DNA from: Pagrus major
Taxonomy: Eukaryota > Chordata > Actinopteri > Spariformes > Sparidae
Assembly (NCBI RefSeq): GCF_040436345.1
Contig: NC_133223.1
Location: 30,243,493-30,307,492, forward strand
Direction of reading: 5' to 3'
DNA: 64,000 nucleotides
In this document: one piece after another, positions 22,291-33,774 of the stretch
Numbering within the stretch: position 1 is the stretch's first letter
Layout of the letters: each line of letters opens with the position of its first letter
Position numbers and translations under genes: made by a program
Notes under the pieces: generated by a model
Seen by the model: only the letters and a program-made list of their open reading frames with translations
The model's database searches: none
Told to the model about the DNA's origin: nothing

Positions 22291-24049
22291 TGTTTCTTTG
22301 AGTAGTTTGTTCCTGCGTTACATTCAGACTGTATTTCTGATCAAGGATGCACTTTTTTTTTTATAAATCTGAGGTTTGAGGCATTGAAAGCAAACTTGGG
22401 TTCATAAGAAAAAATGTATAAAACTAGAATACTGGGTTCTGAATCCTTAATGTAGTGAGTAATCCAAAAAGAAAAACAAAGAGCAGCACTCCCATCAAAC
22501 TATTCAAAGGTCCACTTTGTAAGAAAGTTGATTTTTGAGCCTCATTCCTAACACATCAAATACTGATGCTTCGGGTGGCGACCTACGATCCCAAAGCATC
22601 AAAAATTGGGAAAGAGAGTTAGAAAAAATCAACTCTCACATGGATGTTTTGGGCAAGACGCCCTTCTTCAGCATGTATTCTGGCAATTTCATGATCAATC
22701 TTCACAGGCGAGGTAATTACAGATAACCACAATCAGCATAACTGGTCCCGAAACGTCCGTGTGGCAAAATATTGAAGAGATTAATGGTTTTAATTGAAGA
22801 GTGTTTCAGAGAGTTTAAGCATTTTTAGGTTGCAAGTCAGACTCGGACTAATTTCCAGGAATATCTCAGGACATCTTCTTGCATTGAATTTGTGTCTCAT
22901 CACAATATGAAATCAACACCTGCAACACCTTTCAAAGAGGCCACTGCAACTATAAAACACCTTACTGAAAAGACCAGGGCTTCATTTCTTGAGTGGCTTC
23001 AGAGTAAGTGTTGTCAGAAACATCAAAATATCTATACGAAGATTCTGAGTCGACACACTTTGCAAGAAAAATCTGTGTCTACAAAAGTGTGATATTAAAT
23101 ATCTACTAGTCTTTCTGCTGTTTCTCTGCTACGAGCCAAGAAAAGAAAAGTCATATTTTTCCCAATGGTATTGAAAATGGTCAGGAATATTGACATTTTT
23201 CAAGGTATTCAGAGATTCATTCTGCAGACTGGAACAAATCCAAAGCTGACGTTTAAGCATCACAACCTGAAGCTGACCATCGCAGCCCCATTTCAGTCTC
23301 TCAATCTGTGAGTGTGTGGAGGAAGGTAATGACAACACACACTCTCTCCGTCTACCTGAGTACACCTGCACAATCACATCACCATAAGCCCGTTTTTATC
23401 GTGATCGTACTTCGACTTCCCTGACTTTGCTTCTTTCCCAGCGAAGGGATGTTGAAAGTATTGCAGTCTAATGAGAGGATGTGAACTCTGGTGCGCTCTG
23501 ACAGCATGACCTATCCGACTGACGGCCTCATTGAGGCTTGACTTCCGCCCAGTAGAGGGCGAATTGAGCACTGCCCCCGAGAGCCACTTCCTTTCCTGCT
23601 GAGAGCTGGAAAGCTGCCACGACGATCGGCCGCAGCAGAGAGCAGACCTCGGGTAGAGTGGATCCACAGAAGTGCTTTTCCCTCGGGGGGAAGCTTTTTT
23701 GGATTCTACCCTGCTCTGTTCGCTGGTGACGGGTGATTAAGTGTCTGGAAATATCTGTTAACAAGGAAAAGTAAAGGTTAAGTACCAAATTCAATATGAG
23801 GACAGAATCAATTTATAATCCTCAATCTCCATCCTCATATGTGCTCCTACAACGGTGCTGTTTCCATCTGCAGTTTGACATGGGCATGAACTTTTTATGA
23901 GTCTAATACTCTCCAACAGTTTCCAGACGTTTACTTTCACATTATTACTCGTGACGCACGTCTTAAAAATTAGCAATTGAAGAGCATGAAAAATATCATT
24001 GCTCCCAGGTATCGTGTATAAATGTCAGTTAAATGTGTTTTCTTAACTT

Positions 24050-24095
24050 TCCAGCACCAAAGTTTCCATTTTACACAACTTTATATTACATGTTG
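24050..24095 (-). repeat. Short fragment of the 33478-33545 repeat family
   Basis: Reads 'tccattttacacaactttat', the reverse of 'ataaagttgcataaaatgga' at 33488. A similar inverted piece is at 30605-30645. Confidence 0.4.
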
Positions 24096-25019
24096 CGAAT
24101 GTATATAAATCCCCAGTAATAGTTTGAGGGAATTTCTGCTTCTTTAGGTAGGAGTCATGACAGATACGTGGAGAAAGAACCAAAATGAAACATGAACTTG
24201 ATGAGCATTGTTCCATCAGCCTTGCACCAGTATGAGCTGTTCTGACTCGGAGAGGTTTATCGTGCCCAGGTGCATCATTTCATTCGGTCCTGTCCTGCGC
24301 TAATTGCTGCTGTTTGCGAACAGGAGCTGGAAACGTTTTCGACTGAGCATCGCTGCATCTGTCAAAGAGTCGGACCCTGGAGGACTGTATCCGCCAGCGA
24401 CATTCCACCTCTGACAGGTGAGGAAGTGAGAGTGAGAACGGGAAGAAGGATGTTAGGGGGTAAAGGAGTAGTCCAAGGCAGCTGGAGACCCCGTTATTGG
24501 ACAGGTTTCCTGTTGTGTAAAGTTAATAGAATCTGAATGGATAGAATCTGCATTTCTCTTCAAGTCCTCGTTAATGAATGGTCACTAAATCATCCGTGAT
24601 AAAGCTGATTAATAACATTAAAATTGATTCTGGCTATTTGATACTAAGGGGAAGTAAATCACATTTTTGGACTTATATATCACATCTTCTGATAATAGTT
24701 CTGGTTTTATTTTTTACAGGATTATAGAGTTATGTTGCTTAAGTATAAAAAAATAAACATTTATAAAACTCTGCTACAACATCTCTTTCTAGAAAGTATA
24801 CACAAACCGTACTGTTAACATTCATCGTTGAGATTTATTCTCTCCAAGAATAAATGAGCGGTTATCCAGAGTAACCAGGACATTATTTCTTGTAAGGTTT
24901 TGAAATATCTTTTGATGGATTGTGTCCAAACCGAACTGCAGATATCTTTTTTAAAGACCAAGTCTTTAAAAAGATGCAATATGTAAGATTGGACACCATG
25001 CATCAATGATGTAAAAGCA

Positions 25020-25420
25020 GAGACCCCCTCTTACGAATGTTAAAACGCTGTGTCTGACAGCGGCGTCTCGCTTGGAAGCTGTCTCGATGTCTCGTCAAAA
25101 TTGTTCAGTTTTGTTGCCACAAACACGGAAAGAGTATCTCCCGATGTCCCGTCATAAAACTTGGCTGGAAATTGTGCTGATATCTCATTGTAAACATCCA
25201 GTGGTTTCACGCTTACAAATGTTGAAGGGCGGTCTTGAACGGTGGCCTCTCGCTTTGCAGCCGTCTCGCTTAGCTGTCTCATATACATATAATCTGAATG
25301 TGATGAGACACATATTGTAGAAATGTTGATATGATAAATATGAAAACGTACAAATTTAGGAAGTGGTTCTTGAAAAAGCCAAACAATCGGCGTGTTAAGA
25401 ACATGCACATTTCGGGCGCA
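25020..25420 (-). repeat. Partial inverted copy of the ~145 bp tandem-unit element
   Basis: On the minus strand it contains 'aagcgtgaaaccactggatg', 'gacgagacatcgagacagct' and 'tttgtggcaacaaaactgaa', all found in the units of 11780-12645, plus the sub-terminal block 'tttgtacgttttcatat' that matches 11637-11650. About one and a half units remain, so the copy is much shorter than that at 11571-12840. Confidence 0.7.
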
Positions 25421-25904
25421 GCACATACTACCTTAACCTGACGCGGCATATGGTTTGTTACAAGGAACCACCTGGACAGTTGGCCTTAGATACTGTTTGG
25501 AAAAGAGCAGGCCTTTTCAAAAAATACTTGGCAGGTGATCATACAAACCATCTGTCTATTAGCATTACTATCACGAGCTGACTTTAACCAATCAGATCAA
25601 TGAACCACGTGACAAAGGAGATCGCAACCAGCGCACTCTAGTCGAAGCCAGTCGAGAGAAGAGCTAAAAACATCTTTTACACTTTCTCTTTCCAGTTGCA
25701 AAACACTCATCCACAAGTCACCGCTGTTGTTTTTAAACCAACAGTTGCAAACATTCGGACGTCAACCAGTCGAACCACAGAGGTTTCACCATAAGCGCGT
25801 ACCTCGACGCCTCTCGATCTAGCAAATCCTCGCAAGGCAAGTAGATCCTAAAAACTGAGCTGTCAACATGTTAAAGGCTTATAAGCTGATACTCTTATCT
25901 TGGT

Positions 25905-26060
25905 GGATAACCAAAGTCATCACAATTTATCCTCTGGGAACCAGAAACTTCTGTACCAAACTTCATGGCAATCCAGCCAATAGTTCACTCAACATTTGAC
26001 CCAAACCTTAAAATGTCAATCTCATGGAGATCCTAGACGAAAGGTAAGGAGACCGACCGA
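25905..26060 (+). repeat. Dispersed repeat fragment ('catggcaatccagccaatag')
   Basis: The text 'tttatcctctgggaaccaga' followed by 'ttcatggcaatccagccaat' is a phrase that I recall from many fish intergenic regions. No second copy occurs in the window. Confidence 0.4.
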
Positions 26061-26945
26061 CCTACCTCGCTATCTAATGCATATAAATCTACATATTTCT
26101 GTAAGTAAGCAGAATACAAGAGACACCAGACCCATGTTTATTTTAAGATGGTGTAATGGGTCTCTAGGGAAGGTTAACGTCTGCAGGTCAAGACACCTGA
26201 CAAATGATAGCAGCTTTTCAAGAGAGCCATCACCTCTAGAGGCCTTTCGAGGAATGTGGGATTTATAGATGGAGATGAGTTGAACTTGAAAACTTACCGT
26301 AGTAAAATCATGTGTAAACTGTCCAGAGACTAAAGCAATAATTGTCTTCCACTCTACATTTCCAATATCCTATAGCTGCCACTGTATATATGTAATTTGT
26401 CTTTAAAGTGACTCGCAGATCTCCCCCACATCTGGAGGAAGGAGGGGGATGCCCTGTCCTGGATGTGGTGAAGGGACAACGAGTGGGGAGTGAAAAGGGG
26501 TTTGCCACGTGCATCCAAAAAACATCTGGACCCTTAAACAGATGTGCGAACCATACCATCTGGAGAAGTGTTTCTGCTGACAGATCGCTCTGTGGCAAAA
26601 GGTCTTCCTCGACGAGAACACGGTTCAAGAGTGATGACAGATCAAGTTGTCAAACCACGACAGGCCTGAAACAAATGTGCGCACAGGTTTGGATGATGAT
26701 ATGAAATAAATCTAAGCAATGCTTACAGCAATGATGTGCTGGAATTATTTTACTGGTTTGGACACAAAGGAAAACTGCCACCTGTTTCCTTGGGTTGTGA
26801 CGACCATTTCAATCAGATCAGGCCTCAAAACTTCAGCTTCAACTCCTAGAAATCATGGATGATCTCACACTCCAGACCTCTGTATCACTGCCCACCACTC
26901 AGATATGTTCAGGTATTTAAAAAGGTCAGGGGTTTTGACTGTAGT

Positions 26946-27575
26946 GACCCTTTCGGTTTCCCCCATGGGACCTTATTTCAGAAAGACTTTGTATGGTTGT
27001 GAATGAAGAGAGAAATATTTTTTTTATCCTGTTTGAATTGTGTCATGATTCACACATATGATGTTTGTCAAGTAAAAAGTTAATTTTCCAAGTCAATAAA
27101 GTCTCTGAAATGAAATATCAGACTGTGAAAATACGTCATTATAAAGACGACACGGCCAACAGTCTCGTTAGTGACGTCGTCTCGTTGAACGCTCACCAAA
27201 ACCAGTAACTTAAACATTGTAGAGCTGCTCCTGTATATCAGCAGCTCACAGAACTAAAACCAGAACCAACTCTCCTTTCACACAACTGCAGTCGTCAATA
27301 TGAGCAGATTTATTGTGATTTTCATCTTTTTTAGCACCTTTTCTGAGCTGAGTTGGTGTTGATGCCGTATGTTGAGAGAGACGATGTAGTTCACTGAGCG
27401 GTTTAACTTTATTTATGACAAACTGAGACTTTACTGACTTGGAAAATGATCTTTTAAATTGACAAACATCATATGTGTGATTTAAACAGGATCAAAAAGA
27501 TGATCTGTGTCTCTTCATTCACTATCGTACAATGTTTTTCAGAAATAAGGTCCCATGGGGTCCACCGGAAGGGCC
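26946..27575. mobile_element. Foldback element with ~150 bp inverted arms
   Basis: The left arm 26946-27115 ('ccatgggaccttatttcaga', 'cacacatatgatgtttgtca', 'ttttccaagtcaataaagtc') returns inverted at 27410-27575 with few changes. About 300 bp of unrelated sequence separates the arms. There is no transposase frame. The size and arms fit a non-autonomous DNA transposon; a solo piece of the arm end lies at 10081-10130. Confidence 0.8.
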
Positions 27576-30500
27576 GAGACAACTACCTACCCAATCAGAG
27601 CTTCGTAGGTGGGATTGAGAATGAGGATGTCACCTTACAACACCACAGTTATAACACATGTGCAACGAATAGAGTTACATCGAAAATATGTAGTACGGGG
27701 ATTGTTTGTTAATTGGGAAGAAGTTGCAGAAACATCGACCAAATCATTGGTTATTATTGGTTCCTTATGGGCTGCTCATGTTTCCGAAGCGTGGGGTGTC
27801 ATGAGGTTTTTAAGATAGTATAATATTGATATAAACAAGAGTCCTTTTTCATTTAAACTGATAACTTTTCCTCAACGTGCATTACATTATCATTACATTA
27901 TAGACTGTTGGGAGATCATTAGATCCAGAATTATAGTTTTGAAGGCAACCATTTTGACGGACACCAGATTTAAAGTAAATTTGTTGAGTCATTTGTTAAA
28001 AACGCATCAGAAAAACACAATTTTGAGGGCATGATGTTCAAGATGCACATTGTAATCACTTAAACAACCAGCAGAGGATGATCACCTCTGGCCAGATTGA
28101 CAGGTTGTTTGCGAAAGTCCCTGTTGGGTCTACGGAAAGCAATGAAAAGCAATAAAATCAGCCAGTCTGGGACACGATAAGGGCCAGATGGCCAGCTGCT
28201 GAATGCTACCTGTCTTCACTTCTCGAGTGATTTATCCTTTCCGTCTGCACTCCGCTTGCTTTTTCACTTAGGGATGAGGAATCACTATTCCTACCCCAAA
28301 ACTGACAGTCACCTCTGGGAAGCTATCGTATGATTAATGACTTTGTAAAGCTACTGGAAGTCTGGAGACGGGACAAATTTGGTGTTCACTCCAGATATGT
28401 TTACAAAATTCCTCACTGTCAGTGTTTGTTTGCGAGGAGGGGTTTGGTGACGAGCGAAAAATGTGGCCCGAAGCCATCCAAGGTCCAAGACAGCGAAGCA
28501 TTGTCTCTCCGGGGACGGAGGGTTGACAGTGATGAAGAATAGATGTTCCTCCGAGGAGACCGAGGGAGGGCAGATTATGGAAACCTCCTGTCTCCCGATG
28601 ATACGCCTATGCTCTTAACACAGACGGATGCAGAGTAGTATCAGGTATGTGTCAAGAGGCCTGGATAGATTTTGACATCTCAGAAATAACATTTATGGTA
28701 CATTTTTACAGATTACTGTGCACAATTAATTTTACAAGAAGCTCAGTTGAGTGACATTCATGCAGCAAGCAGGACTTTCTGGAGACTGTCTGAGCGCAGC
28801 CTTGAAATTTATCGATATGGAAGGAAATCCAACTTTGAAGAAATGTTCAAAAATGTGTGTAGCATATTTATGTTGAAAAATTGAGTTTTTATTTCTAGGT
28901 TTTTATTTTCTTGAAGCCTGAAAACATCACGTGACCTAAAAAGGGGCTTTTACGCAGATATTCCTTGAAAGCAGATATTCCTCGAGTGGTTTCTCCAACG
29001 CAAACCGAAAGTTCCTCTTTTCTTTAATTACCTAAAATTTGCCCCTCTGAGAAGCACGTCTCCGAATATAATTTCAAACCTTGCTGTGGGAATTGTTGAC
29101 AAGTGATTAAAAATTAAAAAGAGCAGACTTGATGGCCCCGTTGTGGATGCCCTTGACCCATGAAATTGAATGTAGTGTGGCTGTAAATTCTCCAACAGTT
29201 GAGAACCTGTGGCTTTTTAACACCCATCACATTAGTGTGAGCCTGAAGCCCATAAAAAGTACTAAGTGGCTCTTCTGTGGTTGGCAGAAAAGTGCACAGT
29301 CACAGCAAGGCACCACCACCAATTACCAGCTGAAAAACAAAAACTGAGATGCAGCAAAGATTTTATAGTTGGTCCCATATGGACCACGGTATGGTTAACG
29401 GCTCTAAGACGCTTGATTAAGTCCTTCTGTGAAGTTGAGTGTTGACGGTGAGCGTTGGGGTCTGGTGACAGATTTGTTTGCAATCTGATTCAAATATTCT
29501 TTAACAGCTGTTTTATTTAAGAGAAATTTACATATTTTAAAGCTTTTTTATATTAAGATAATTTAAATATCTTTAGTTGAAGTGACGAACTCTGAATAAT
29601 CACCCAAGTCTATGCTGCTTCTTAGCTGCTAATACGATATATATCGTATATATTGCACCGTCCTCTGAAACATGTAGTCTTTCTGAAAACATCAGCAAAC
29701 ACAACGACACAACTTGTGATCCCAAAGATTTGCACTTACTGTACAAGACTGGACCTTTCATATGGACTCCTCTGGTGAACACGGTGAACACGACCTCATA
29801 CAAATGCAGCGTGTCTTTGCAGCTGATGAAAACCAAAACAGGTAAAAAGGAAAGTGAACGTTGGACTTAGATTCATCAGCCGTCCAGAAACGTGTCTCCA
29901 AATGAATGCTAACGTTGCTCCATGTTTTCTGAATGTGTAGATCGCTTGCTGACATATTAGCTGATAAACTTAAAGAAATTGATAATACAGCATTTCCAAA
30001 TCTCAGTTTGTGAGTCTGGGGTTTGTTTATTTCTGCCAACATGTGGTCAAAAAGAAACTAATAATGATGCTTTAAGGTTTACGTTTAGATATCTAACAGC
30101 TAACAGCTAGACCAAAAATACGATTTTAAAAATGTCTATGATACAACGAGCAGCCACACACTGCCAAACACAATCATAATAATATCTAAACTAAATAAAT
30201 CCCCATTATTATTTCTACAGTTTTTCGTATCAGTGTATTAAAAATGTTTATTTTACGACTAGTTATCATCTCGTAAGGTTACGCTAAATTCCTGTCAGAA
30301 CGCTAGCTACCTCTAGCTAACAAAGAGCCCATACGTTACATTAGGATCCGTCAACGTTTCTGTCAGTTGCTGATGGGATTGTAACACCGTACCGAAAATA
30401 ACAATACTTCTGTACAATTTAGAGATATAGGTCCAAGATAGCACAAATACATCTTCCAGACATAAGCCCAACGAATACAAGTTATGTTGAAGAGACGTAA

Positions 30501-31638
30501 AATGGCCAGAGTCTTCCCGATTTGCAAACGCTCCCCATACTACATCTTTCCTACATAACTAGCGCCTGTCTGCAAGACCTGTGTGTGTTATTGGGGCTAT
30601 TGTATTTCCATTTTACGCAACTTTATACTTTAGTTACTAGTCACATTTGAGACTACAGTTTCCCAGATCATGCAGCAGAAAAAAAATATTTTGTTCGTTT
30701 TTTTGCGTTCTGCACCACACTGGTGGGTCAAGGCCAGGATGTGCTTCAGACTACATAGAGAGGCCTGTGTTGCAAACTGGCATCCTTCTCGGCTGAGGAG
30801 AAACGTTAGCAACATTAGCTTGGTAGCCTCTTATCCGTGAGTAGATGTACGCGTCCATCTGCACGGTGACACAGTTAGCGGGTCTAGTTTGGTGGAAAGA
30901 AAATGGCATAAGACTGCTCACAAAACGGACTGTGGATCATCTGAAGTAACGGCATCACGATTTCTGGAAAGAGACACTGCTATTGAGTTTTTTAATGTAT
31001 TTTTTGGCGCTTTGAGCTCCACGACTTCCTTTATATTTGAGCAAAAGCAGACGTCTCTTCAGCCCACATCTCCAAAACTCAGAAACTCAAACCAGAAAAG
31101 TCTAACTCAAGGAAATGAATACATTTTGAGGTGAACTGTCCCTTTACAGGAGATCTTGCTTAGCAATTATTAGTCATTTTGAACCATGACCTGAAGATGA
31201 GATGTTTTTAAACTGGTGATATGATATATTGAGTTGATCATGCTATTCTCAGAGGAGCATAAAAATCCTTCTGTTAATGTATTTTCACATTTCTAAAGAT
31301 TAACAGGTGTTGCTTGTACCCAGCACTGGGCAAGGTACTCTATGTGACTATTTCTCATTTTCCAGTTTCCAAAATTAGAGCGGGAAAGGGGTTAAATATA
31401 GTTCATGTCATTTTATTTTGGATTTGATGACTCTGTTAAAGAGCACTTTTACTTCTGGGTTGTTAAAGTGGTGTACAGTTGCCCTGGCTGCTGAATACAA
31501 CCTGAGAAGCAGTAGCTCTGCACATTAGAGCAGTAATAGGAGAACGGATAACTATCTAGATGACGCTATATGTGACATGAGTATTCTTGTATCGAGCTTG
31601 GGATGTTCAACATTTTGCATCCGTTCCAAAACTTCTCT

Positions 31639-31653
31639 CCCCCCCCCCCCCCC
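31639..31653. repeat. Poly-C tract
   Basis: Fifteen consecutive C bases. Confidence 0.9.
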
Positions 31654-33074
31654 TCTTCGTCTTGGGTTAATCATCTGTAAATACCTCAATTCGGTTGCAG
31701 AAAATGTCAAAAAGAGTGAAACAGGTGGTTTAAAAGACAGCTGGCAGAACGAACCGTTGCTGACCTTTTAAACAGTGTGGTCACATGGTCAAAAGATGAT
31801 CATCAGTTAATCCTCCCCAATTACTCTGATATGCCCCTTGGGTGCCGAAGGCAGCACGTACAGAGTAGATTCTGCTGCCGCACGCATTTCTGGACACAAG
31901 CAACCGCGGAGCACATATCCAACAGTGAGAAGTTTCAAACAAGAGTCCCTGCAGGAGCGAGAGGCAGAAAGCTGAGGGGAGAAGGGTGAAAGGAGGGACG
32001 GGGGTCCTCGCTGGCATTTATCCCCTTCCCAGAGGCACTTTGCAGAGCGTTGGCCCTGCAGCAATGCCGAAGCCATCTGTGGGTTCTCTCAGCAGAGGCC
32101 ACGTAAAACAAGACATGTGCTGTGGTTTGACCTTTCACAGTCCTAACTATAATATTATCATAAGATGAACGATCAGATTGCACTTTTCCCTGCGGTGGGA
32201 TTCAGTGTCCATATGAAAAGGCGATGAGTGAAAACCTCGGGTGGCTATATGTATTCCTGTTGCAGTGTGGTGAAATCACAGTCAGTGTTTCTGCAATGAC
32301 AAAACTGTATTTTCTCCAATTAAATCCCTGTTTGAGGCACAGTTACATAAATCCTGTTGAAGACGATTAATAAATTATGTGAATGATTTTTTTAAAAAAT
32401 CATATACTTTTAGATTTTAACGTCTGCCAGTCCTCTCTTCTGTTTTTTTTTTTTTAATTATAGAGCAAAGTCTAATTCAGTTTATTTCCCTGCAGGAAAC
32501 CACAAGCAGCCCTGAACACGAGAACGATGGCGTAACAGACTAATGTCTTTAGGAAGTGGCAGCGCTACAAGTTAGCGCAGTGTCAAGGATTTGCTAAACT
32601 TTGTGGTTGAAATTACAGTGCAAATCTCTGAAGCATTTAATGCAGCCAGGGATAATATACAACTATCTGTCAATACTAAAGGCCGAGCAGCTGGCACTAA
32701 TTGAGGGAAAAGAATTATGGGTAGCTGCTGGCACAGTGTACATCTCTGGCTCGGAGCAATATCCATTCCAACGGTGCCACAATGAGGCCTTCGGGTAGTA
32801 AGATACCGTTGGACGGAAATCAAGTCGGAGAGTCGGATGTCGCTCTGCAGGTTGAACGCTGCTGTTAATCCAGTTGCTTTAAATATATAATTCTAACAGT
32901 AAATGTGTGTGTTGTAAACAAGACAAAAGAGGATACAGTTTAACTTTGCATGCAAGTGGAAATTGTAATTATGTGTCATTCATTTTGTGTTGCAAACGTT
33001 CCTGGTACGACACAAAGATTTTTCATTTTCCTGGCTCATTTTCTTGAGTTTATCGAGGTGGTTATATTTCCAGC

Positions 33075-33385
33075 CGTGTCTGTTTGTTGGTTGGTTTGTA
33101 GGCGGGATTACACAAAAACGACTTAACAGATTTCCACGAAACTTGGATAGAGGACAGGTCTCGGCCCAGAATAGACCCGGCTATCTTCTGTTACGGATCC
33201 GGATAAAGGGACGGATCCAGGAATTATTTTCTCACTTTCTTTAACATTGACATTTTTCGACATTTTTGTTATAAAGCATGGATGTTGATGAAAAAAAATA
33301 GGTGTATTTAGGTGGCTGGTTTCTGAGTACGAAAGGGGACTGTTGGGCCTTGGCGGAGGTATGCGCTCTACTGTGTGGCATTATC
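33075..33385 (+). repeat. Dispersed repeat ending 'ttggcggaggtatgcgctct', copy A
   Basis: Shares with 48285-48662 the blocks 'cagatttccacgaaacttgg', 'tctcggcccagaatagaccc', 'gggacggatccaggaatt' and 'cttggcggaggtatgc', in the same order and orientation. Copy A lacks about 70 bases in the middle compared with copy B. Confidence 0.75.
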
Positions 33386-33477
33386 GTTGACACTGGATTT
33401 ACCATATTTGTACCGTGTGACCAACTCATTGTCTTTTCTCGAGACCTACAACACATTTTTGCCTCTTAGATGCAGTG

Positions 33478-33545
33478 GAGTAGAGTATAAAGTTGCATAA
33501 AATGGAAATACTCAAGTAAAGTACCTCAAATATGTACTTAAGCTA
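33478..33545 (+). repeat. Dispersed repeat fragment ('actcaagtaaagtacctcaa')
   Basis: Same family as the minus-oriented piece at 17585-17650. Confidence 0.45.
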
Positions 33546-33649
33546 CATCCCACTTCTGAATATATTGCTGAAAATACCGTCCATATTTGTATGAACATTG
33601 AAATATTATTAAAGATTCATAAAACGAGAACAAAATGTGCAAAAATATC

Positions 33650-33655
33650 TTTATT
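33650..33655 (-). other. pms1: PMS1 poly(A) signal
   Basis: AATAAA on the minus strand, 120 bases past the PMS1 stop codon; it implies a short 3'UTR. Confidence 0.6.
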
Positions 33656-33774
33656 TTTATGTTTTTGTTCGTAACAAAGTTGAAAATCATCAAAAAAGAA
33701 GCATGTCAGGTAGCTTCCATTGAGAGTAACCAGTTGTTTTTCAACGAGACAGATATTGCACTGCCTATATTTTT

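Larger units (their letters stand above)
22291..33640. other. Intergenic spacer between myostatin and PMS1
   Basis: No exon of a known family was found on either strand in 11.3 kb. It contains a repeat-like stretch near 22500-22740 (palindromic 'tgatgcttcgggtggcgacc'), the inverted tandem-unit fragment at 25020-25420, a dispersed repeat at 25905-26060, the foldback element at 26946-27575, a poly-C tract at 31639-31653, and a dispersed repeat at 33075-33385. GCTA-rich and tandem-free stretches such as 27.6-30.0 kb show nothing nameable. Confidence 0.55.
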
